From: Litoditis marina
Taxonomy: Eukaryota > Nematoda > Chromadorea > Rhabditida > Rhabditidae
DNA length: 64,000 nt
NCBI GenBank assembly: GCA_964036275.1
Contig: OZ038434.1
Location: 32,030,947 to 32,094,946, forward strand
Direction: 5' to 3'
Part shown: one piece after another, positions 59,901-64,000 of the stretch
Numbering within the stretch: position 1 is the stretch's first letter
Layout: the number at the start of each line of letters is the position of its first letter
Position numbers and translations under genes: made by a program
Notes under the pieces: generated by a model
Told to the model about the DNA's origin: nothing
The model's input: only the letters and a program-made list of their open reading frames with translations
Databases searched by the model: none

Positions 59901-61192
59901 AGTTAAATACGAGACGATTTTTGATAAACTAAACTTTCAGCTTCACAACAGTCTTCTGAAAGTTTGTAAGGTTACTGTAGGAGTCTCAGTAGGAATGGTG
60001 TGAACTATATTCGTTACTTATTGCATCGGACTTCAATTCTGACGATTTTTAAGACATCTGTTTTCTTTATTTAACCCGGTATTTCGTTAACCCTGACAGT
60101 TAACCATTAACCAGGTTACTTGGATGACCCTTTTATTAACCACTTGGTAACCCCGAATTTCCCCCAAAAGACATTGTAAAAGAGGGTTACAAAGGGGTTA
60201 ACAAACGGGTAAACCAGGTAACCCAGTTAAGGTTACCTGATAGTGTTAACGAAATACCGGGTTCCTTGTGAAATTGGCCTAATTTCCAGCCACCCCACAT
60301 GCGCTGAAGAAAGCGGCCATGCAGGCTGCGAATATGGAGCAGGCTCTCGCGCGCAGAGCGCAGCGACGAAAGAGAGCCGAGCAAGAAGTATTGTACAGAA
60401 TGCGGGCGAAAGAGGGGCAAATGGCGGGCAATGAAGGGCAAATGGCGGGGAATGAAGGGCAAATGGCGGGCAATGAAGGGCAGATGCCGGCCACAGGTAT
60501 GTTTTATGAAACTCACAAATTTCACGCTTTATACAGAACAAGAAGTAGTACAACCTAATGAGCTATTAAAATATTCTATGGCAAACCGAATCCAAAATGA
60601 TAACTTAGCAGAAAGTTATGAATCCCGAGAAAGTGCAAAGATATAAGGAATTTCCGAAATCCTGGCTAGTCTAAAAGTCACTGCGTTTCACAGTTTTAGC
60701 CAGTCTTTCTTTGAGCAAACTATAAACTATTCGTCACGTTGAACGTGTGGAGCACATCAGCATTTACGAACGTGTATAATATTCGTTTTAGAGTATCAGA
60801 TAACTTTGTTCCAGATTACTCGGAAGTGCCGTCCGAGAAACGGCAGTGTGTGGAGGGCGCCCGGCTGCCACTGGGCTACGCGCCCCCAAGTGGCCAGGAG
60901 GATGGACTTCTGTTTGACACTAGGGTAAAGACCGAGGTGCGTCACCATATTCCAGTAGTGTTGTTCGCTTTGTCAGGAACATTCGAAAACCTCTCCTTTC
61001 GTTCGTTTCTGTCAAAGCCGGGAAAAGTTAGCCTGTTTTTCGTGCAAAACCATATACCATACATTTTCACATCTTCAAATGGGAGAGAGCACGGGTTTCT
61101 TGTTGAAGGTTGTCATCCCTTATTGGTATGTATTCTACTTTTATGAGACCAATACTTGTTTCCAGATCAAAGAAGAACCCATGGATGTCTGA
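42137..61192 (+). CDS. Large C2H2 zinc-finger protein (1179 aa, about 18 fingers)
   Basis: Thirty-two exons join in phase: 42137-42172, 42628-42705, 43342-43417, 43867-43964, 44285-44344, 45024-45180, 45822-45931, 47466-47604, 47981-48123, 48338-48416, 48940-49076, 49457-49610, 50402-50499, 50775-50834, 51178-51334, 51647-51758, 52144-52195, 53039-53192, 53476-53594, 54068-54170, 54488-54599, 55546-55662, 56016-56198, 56641-56733, 57127-57198, 58043-58103, 58502-58658, 58902-59026, 59241-59382, 60290-60496, 60815-60936, 61166-61192. Fingers (C-x2-C-x11-13-H-x2-5-H/C) lie in exons 3, 4, 6-9, 11-13, 15, 18-21, 23, 27-29. Most come in pairs: an x-C-x2-C...HYxxH exon ending in phase 1, then a KPYxC exon. 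Acidic exon 16 (SSDDEVEEGDVEE) and SUMO-type motifs VKEE, VKQE and IKEE fit a nuclear DNA- or chromatin-binding regulator (inferred). Specific orthology not recognised. Confidence 0.9.
42717..42841. repeat. AAGGACGATTATGTGG MITE in zinc-finger intron 2
   Basis: It has diverged TTGAAGAAGGAAGTTTATGT and CGTAATCGTCCTTCTTTAA ends, with TCCTTTAAACTGCAAA inside. Confidence 0.75.
45192..45227. repeat. (GA)n microsatellite
   Basis: About 18 GA units, starting 12 bases after the exon 6 donor of the zinc-finger gene. Confidence 0.95.
46364..46402 (+). repeat. Degenerate copy of zinc-finger exon 8 start
   Basis: ATGAAGAAGCTGGCGCTAGT, then GGAGTCAGCCCG, matches the first 32 bases of exon 8 (ATGAAGAACCTGGCGCTAGT) and is preceded by TTTTGGAAG in acceptor position. 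The copy ends just before a foldback element. Confidence 0.85.
46420..47219. repeat. ~800-bp foldback, GCGGGCGTCTGCGGGCG-rich arms
   Basis: Ends are GTTAAGTGCCATACATACTT and AAGTATGTATGGCACTTTAC. Next inward are GC-rich repeats of TGCGGGCGTC on one side and GACGCCCGCA on the other, with more in the middle and an AT-rich interior. Lies in intron 7 of the zinc-finger gene. Confidence 0.85.
47629..47965. repeat. (CT)n microsatellite cluster
   Basis: Long TC runs at 47629-47677, 47737-47750 and 47889-47957 almost fill intron 8 of the zinc-finger gene, right up to the CTGTTTACAG acceptor of exon 9. Confidence 0.9.
48718..48770 (+). repeat. Degenerate copy of zinc-finger exon 11 start
   Basis: After TTTCCAG, the sequence TGCCCGAACCGAAAGAAAAT, then GTATCTTGTTTGTGTTGC, parallels exon 11 (TGGCCGAACCGCAAGAGAAT from 48940). 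The frame stays open but only a distorted Cys cluster remains (CLCC instead of CPRC). Confidence 0.8.
49667..49790. repeat. TTAAAGTAGGACGATTATG MITE in zinc-finger intron 12
   Basis: Palindromic 124-bp copy of the 22210-22333 family. Confidence 0.8.
49815..50010 (+). repeat. Two degenerate tandem copies of the 3' half of exon 12
   Basis: 49815-49922 and about 49940-50010 repeat the sequence AAAATCTTCAAAAACAAC, then CTGACATGTCATCAGCGAAT, including the following intron start. In the first, the last His ligand has become Tyr and a one-base loss damages the Cys pair; the second reads CATCAGCTATTTCAT. Both are relics. Confidence 0.85.
52927..52972 (+). repeat. Degenerate copy of zinc-finger exon 18 start
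   Basis: After ATTCAG, ATGTTTCCTTACGATGAGAA, then CGGGAGGAGCATAAAAG, mirrors exon 18 (AGGCTTCCCTACGACGAGAA from 53039), 112 bp upstream of the real exon. Confidence 0.8.
53640..53825. repeat. GGTTACC-family element remnant
   Basis: It holds GGTAACCTGCGAG, CCGGTTGCCGTTGAAACTTG and the right end GGTCAGATATAGAATTCACC. A similar right end occurs at 46030-46070. Lies in intron 19. Confidence 0.6.
54675..54818. repeat. Foldback with CGGCCCGA repeats
   Basis: Ends AGGTGAAAAATAGCGCGGCC and GGCCCGCGACTTTTCACCT are complementary; the interior is almost all TCGGCCCGA/TCGGGCCGA. Lies in intron 21. Confidence 0.85.
55022..55145. repeat. TTAAAGTAGGACGATTATG MITE in intron 21
   Basis: Palindromic copy of the 22210-22333 family. 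Confidence 0.85.
56883..57004. repeat. TTAAACTAGGACGATTATG MITE in intron 24
   Basis: Palindromic copy, closest to 55022-55145 (both read GGAC/AGACTGAAGCGTTGAGATT-like inside). Confidence 0.85.
57561..58010. repeat. Foldback of AGGCCTAAAATAGG repeats
   Basis: AGGATGAAAACTACGAGCCT to AGGCCTGTAACTTTCACCT; arms of about 200 bp built of CACCTATTTTAGGCTTGT-type units. Lies in intron 25, ending just before exon 26. Confidence 0.85.
59776..60009. repeat. TATAG MITE, CTGAGACCCCTACAGTAGG arms
   Basis: The left arm TATAGTAGTTTTCATTCTCA is matched by GGAATGGTGTGAACTATA on the right; both have CTACAGTAGG/CTGTAGGAG inside. Related end near 27290. Lies in intron 29. Confidence 0.8.
60076..60262. repeat. 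AACCCGGTATTTCGTTAAC foldback
   Basis: The left end AACCCGGTATTTCGTTAAC is complementary to GTTAACGAAATACCGGGTT on the right, with GGTTAACC words inside. It ends 28 bp before exon 30. Confidence 0.85.
60423..60485 (+). repeat. In-frame 21-bp minisatellite in exon 30
   Basis: Three near-identical 21-bp units encode GQMAGNE and are followed by a partial fourth (GQMPAT). They lie in the Ala/Arg-rich tail of the zinc-finger protein. Confidence 0.95.
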
Positions 61193-61832
61193 CTTCGAAC
61201 AAAAACATTCCAATGACTCTTCTCTGACTGGCTGTGGGAATTCAAAGGTGAGTTTTATTTGGTTGAACCCCGAGGCTGTGCTAGATTATATATTTATTAG
61301 GAATATGTATTTCACTGTACGTTTGGTATAAAAACACGCTGTTGAGATAATTCATCGCTCGGACCAAATGCTTTTCCGAGTTTCCATTGTTATCCTTTCT
61401 CTACTATGTATGCGTCTGTGTGGTTGTGTTGCTCATCTTCTATTGTTTCAGTCTCGAGGCGTTTCCATGGATTTTCGAGAGAAGTTTCTTCTTTTCGGAG
61501 AATATTTTTGCCCTGAATTTCATAATAGTCAATACCAAATCTGTAGTTTCATGGTACCACACTTTATTAGGCAAGGTTCGCGAAAGTTTTGTAAACATTT
61601 ATAATGATTGATTTCGATTACGTTTTTAGGTTGGTGGAAGTTATTCATTAGATTGCTCAAATTGTTTTAAGTAGTGCATTAGAGTGAAATATATGCCCTA
61701 TTATTTTGTTCGAAGCTGAGTTTCGTACGACTTTTTCCACATGAAAATAGATTTTCAATTTGTTTTAATTCGCATCGTGAGAAATTTTGTAACTGAAAAT
61801 ATTAGGTGATCTGTACAAAAACAAGACTTTTA
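61193..61832. other. 3' region of the zinc-finger gene
   Basis: Expected 3' UTR and intergenic DNA. No canonical AATAAA seen soon after the stop. A frame from ATG 61368 has a hydrophobic start but no other support. Confidence 0.4.
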
Positions 61833-62203
61833 ATGAAGTCTAGTAATTTTAGTTGCACAGTTTTTTACTTAGTATTTTTCGTTCTCTGTATTTCTATAAT
61901 CGCTCCAGTTCTGGTTTTTCCTTTCATATTGTACCTTCAAAGTAGCTCCTCCAAGTCAAATGTTCAAGTAACTTTGTGTTGTTATATTTTTATAGAATGA
62001 CTATTAGACTATTTTCGAAGTGTTTATATGACATTTTCAGTTTTACAGGTCAATATTACGGTTTCATTTTGTATGGCAGTTGGCTCACCAATGATGTCCG
62101 ACTGTTGATCATTGTTATCGTTATCTCTTACTCTCCCTTGATTATTTTCACATTTTGTCAAGTTATACTATTGATTTTGCAAGAAAATAATAATTTTTGG
62201 TAA
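61833..62203 (+). CDS. Possible small two-pass membrane protein (87 aa)
   Basis: Two exons, 61833-61941 (phase 1, donor GTAGCT) and 62049-62203 (after TTTTACAG, stop TAA), join to 87 aa. A hydrophobic segment near residues 8-33 and another near 55-80 suggest two membrane spans; the tail is QENNNFW. AT-rich DNA readily gives hydrophobic frames, so the call is weak. No family recognised. Confidence 0.3.
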
Positions 62204-62518
62204 AACCTGTTTTTTATTGGAAAAATAACTGCTATTAATATCGTTAATACTCACCTTTCGCAGTTTTTGTAGTTTGAGCCATGAGGATCATAGGGATTGT
62301 CATAATTGACTTGTGTCTTGAACTTGGAACAAAGCATTTCTCAATTTTTCTCTTTCGGGGTTCAAACTACAGACACTGCCCGAATCTCGGTTTTAGTTTT
62401 CTCAATACACGTCGTAATGAGCGGATTTCGATCGGAAAACAACCGGATCAAACACAGCGGGTTGGGATATATAGTTCGTTTCAACCATCGATAGCAGCCA
62501 GTTACAGTAGATTTCAGT

Positions 62519-62676
62519 CTCAGAACGATTAGCGCCAATTTTCTGCAATTGGCCAGCTACAAAAACGAGAGAGCATGTAGGTCAATGACGCACAGAGAGG
62601 CTAAGACAGTCTGCGTCTCTCTGACCTGCACACTCTCTCGTTCAGCCAATAAAAAGGTGGCTGGGAATTGTCCGAG
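62519..62676. repeat. CTCAG..CTGAG MITE, copy 1
   Basis: CTCAGAACGATTAGCGCCAA to GGGAATTGTCCGAG. Inner arms GAGAGAGCATGTAGGTCAAT and GACCTGCACACTCTC pair. Confidence 0.8.
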
Positions 62677-62725
62677 GGGCGTGGTCAATTGTGTTGGAAA
62701 GTTTCCAACAGCGATCAGCCTAATA

Positions 62726-62885
62726 CTCAGAACGATTGGCGCCAATTTTCTTCGATTGGCCAGCTACAAAAGCGAGAGAGTGTGCAGGCCAATGAGGCTG
62801 CAGACATCTGGGTCTCTCTGACCTGCACACTCTCTCGCTCAGCCAATATAAAAATGGCTGGCCAATTGGCTGGGAATTGTCTGAG
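62726..62885. repeat. CTCAG..CTGAG MITE, copy 2
   Basis: 160 bp, CTCAGAACGATTGGCGCCAA to GGGAATTGTCTGAG. Remnants of this family also occur at about 25400, 44780, 50220, 51480 and 56525. Confidence 0.85.
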
Positions 62886-62948
62886 TCAAGATTATGCACC
62901 AGCTGGGTATTGAACTCAGCGACGATCACTGTAAAGATAAAACAGGCG

Positions 62949-63055
62949 TTCTACTACAGTAGCGACACCGTACTACTGCCGTTTTACTGGTAGTGTTACT
63001 GCAGTATCACCAGTCGTAAAACGGTAGTAGTACGGTGTCGCTACTGCAGTAAAAC
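62949..63055. repeat. Strong hairpin with ACAGTAGCGACACCGTACTA arms
   Basis: The left arm CAGTAGCGACACCGTACTAC, continuing TGCCGTTTTACTGG, is matched by CCAGTCGTAAAACGGTAGTA and GTACGGTGTCGCTACTG. Related AGTAAAAC words continue to 63110, and TACTACCGTTCTACCAGTG near 63460 may be the far end of a ~550-bp element. Confidence 0.8.
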
Positions 63056-63110
63056 GCCAGTAAAGTTGTAGTTCAACTGCAGTAAAACAGCAGTAAAATT
63101 ATTTCGAACT

Positions 63111-63804
63111 ATCGAAAATAAGACACTTAAAAATTATTTTTTTATAAAACAAAATTTTATTACCTTTTCATGGCCCCCCAGTATCTAGTCCTCACGTACT
63201 AAATACTAAGTTCGCTTCAGAGGTGAAAATTACCTCAAACTTGGGTAATTAAACCGAAAACAGCCAGAAGCCAGCAGAGCAGTCTCGCAGACATCCGTAT
63301 CTAGTATAGGTATCACGTGTGGTATTAGATATCTAGTTCATTTCTGAGGTTACTTGAGATACATCACCGATTTACTGGTAGTAATCGTGATTCAACGTTA
63401 CCACAAGTTTACCACTGAATCGCGGGACGTTTACGGCATATCACCACAGTTTAACTGTTACTACCGTTCTACCAGTGTCTTAACTGTGGGCTAGAAGTTC
63501 CTATGATAGGTGGCGCGGCGCCCACGAGCAGACGGCCATCGAAACATGATGGGCAAAACTAAAAACAGTGATATCCAATCACCTTTTCAGGTCGTTTTTC
63601 AATGATCATTTTATCGCACAAAGGTTCTTTAAATTACTCCCCGATCATGTGGTAATCTTTTGAAAACAAAAAATTGGCAAAAATCCTAAAATGACCACTT
63701 TTTGAATTTTTATTTGCAATGAAAAGACTGGCAAGCTGCCAGATCAATCGACTGCAATGTAGGGTGCGCTCGGCCAGCATGGCTGACTGCTATAGTGCTA
63801 ACAT
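63111..63804. other. Intergenic; interior and end of the hairpin element
   Basis: Apart from the related end near 63460 and a TGGCAAGCTGCCA palindrome near 63730, nothing was recognised. Confidence 0.35.
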
Positions 63805-63964
63805 CTCAGAACGATTGGCGCCAATTTTCTTCGATTGGCCAGCTACAGAAACGAGAGAGTGTGCAGGCCAATGAGGCCGCAGACAGCTGGGTCTCTCTGA
63901 CCTGCACAGTCTCTCGCTCAGCCAATAGAAAAGGGGCTGGCCAATTGGCTGGCAATTGTCTGAG
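63805..63964. repeat. CTCAG..CTGAG MITE, copy 3
   Basis: 160 bp and nearly identical to copy 2, so likely a recent insertion. At 63983 the window ends inside a TTGGCAGCGTGCC element end. Confidence 0.85.
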
Positions 63965-64000
63965 ATTCCCCAACTGGACTCGTTGGCAGCGTGCCGAAAA

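Noticed and set aside
60187..60553. Minus-strand frames with repeated RHLPFIA-type units
   Set aside because: They are the antisense shadow of the 21-bp minisatellite in exon 30 of the zinc-finger gene.
61368..61611. Frames with hydrophobic N-termini after the zinc-finger gene
   Set aside because: No acceptor/donor support, and two overlapping frames are equally open; most likely 3' UTR.

Overview
The window looks like a nematode nuclear chromosome of Caenorhabditis type. It is AT-rich (my impression), introns end in TTTTCAG-like acceptors, and it carries the nematode-specific CUB-like family and many short inverted-repeat transposons. There are no prokaryotic genes, operons or CRISPR arrays. 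All gene models were built by hand by joining exons so that reading frame and splice phase agree. No transcript or database evidence was available.

Layout. 1-5400: pyrimidine-rich low-complexity DNA, miniature inverted-repeat elements (MITEs) and a few weak coding-like pieces. 5585-12621 (+): CUB-like gene A, 14 exons, 488 aa. 13192-14831 (-): a shortened translationally controlled tumour protein (TCTP) paralog whose first exon I cannot find. 15700-16600: orphan coding-like pieces. 18828-27205 (+): CUB-like gene B, 14 exons, 499 aa, with exon boundaries and phases matching gene A, so a duplicate. 27206-31838: intergenic DNA with several repeat families. 31839-38956 (+): a secreted BPI/LBP/CETP-family lipid-binding protein, 13 exons, 477 aa, with the family cysteine pair. 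38957-42136: intergenic foldback DNA. 42137-61192 (+): a 32-exon gene for a 1179-aa protein with about 18 C2H2-type zinc fingers, mostly arranged as a repeated exon module, with acidic stretches and SUMO-consensus-like motifs. 61193-64000: a possible two-exon membrane protein and a MITE cluster.

How the genes relate. The CUB-like proteins (signal peptide, repeated CUB-like sequence, Ser/Thr-rich linker, hydrophobic tail) and the BPI-like protein are secreted or surface proteins of families linked to intestinal defence in nematodes. The two CUB-like genes share a short promoter block: a paired TGACTCA/GAGTCA bZIP-type site, a TGACG half-site and an ACTGATAAGG GATA site. That block suggests intestinal, stress- or infection-responsive control. 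The zinc-finger gene is unrelated and has no obvious functional tie to its neighbours.

The least ordinary features are these: the degenerate TCTP paralog between the CUB-like duplicates; repeated partial exon duplications inside the zinc-finger gene; a roughly 200-bp TATAG/CTATA-ended element family with a tRNA-like core; a foldback element with an exact 9-bp target duplication; and a GATCAAACTACAA-type word scattered about 25 times.
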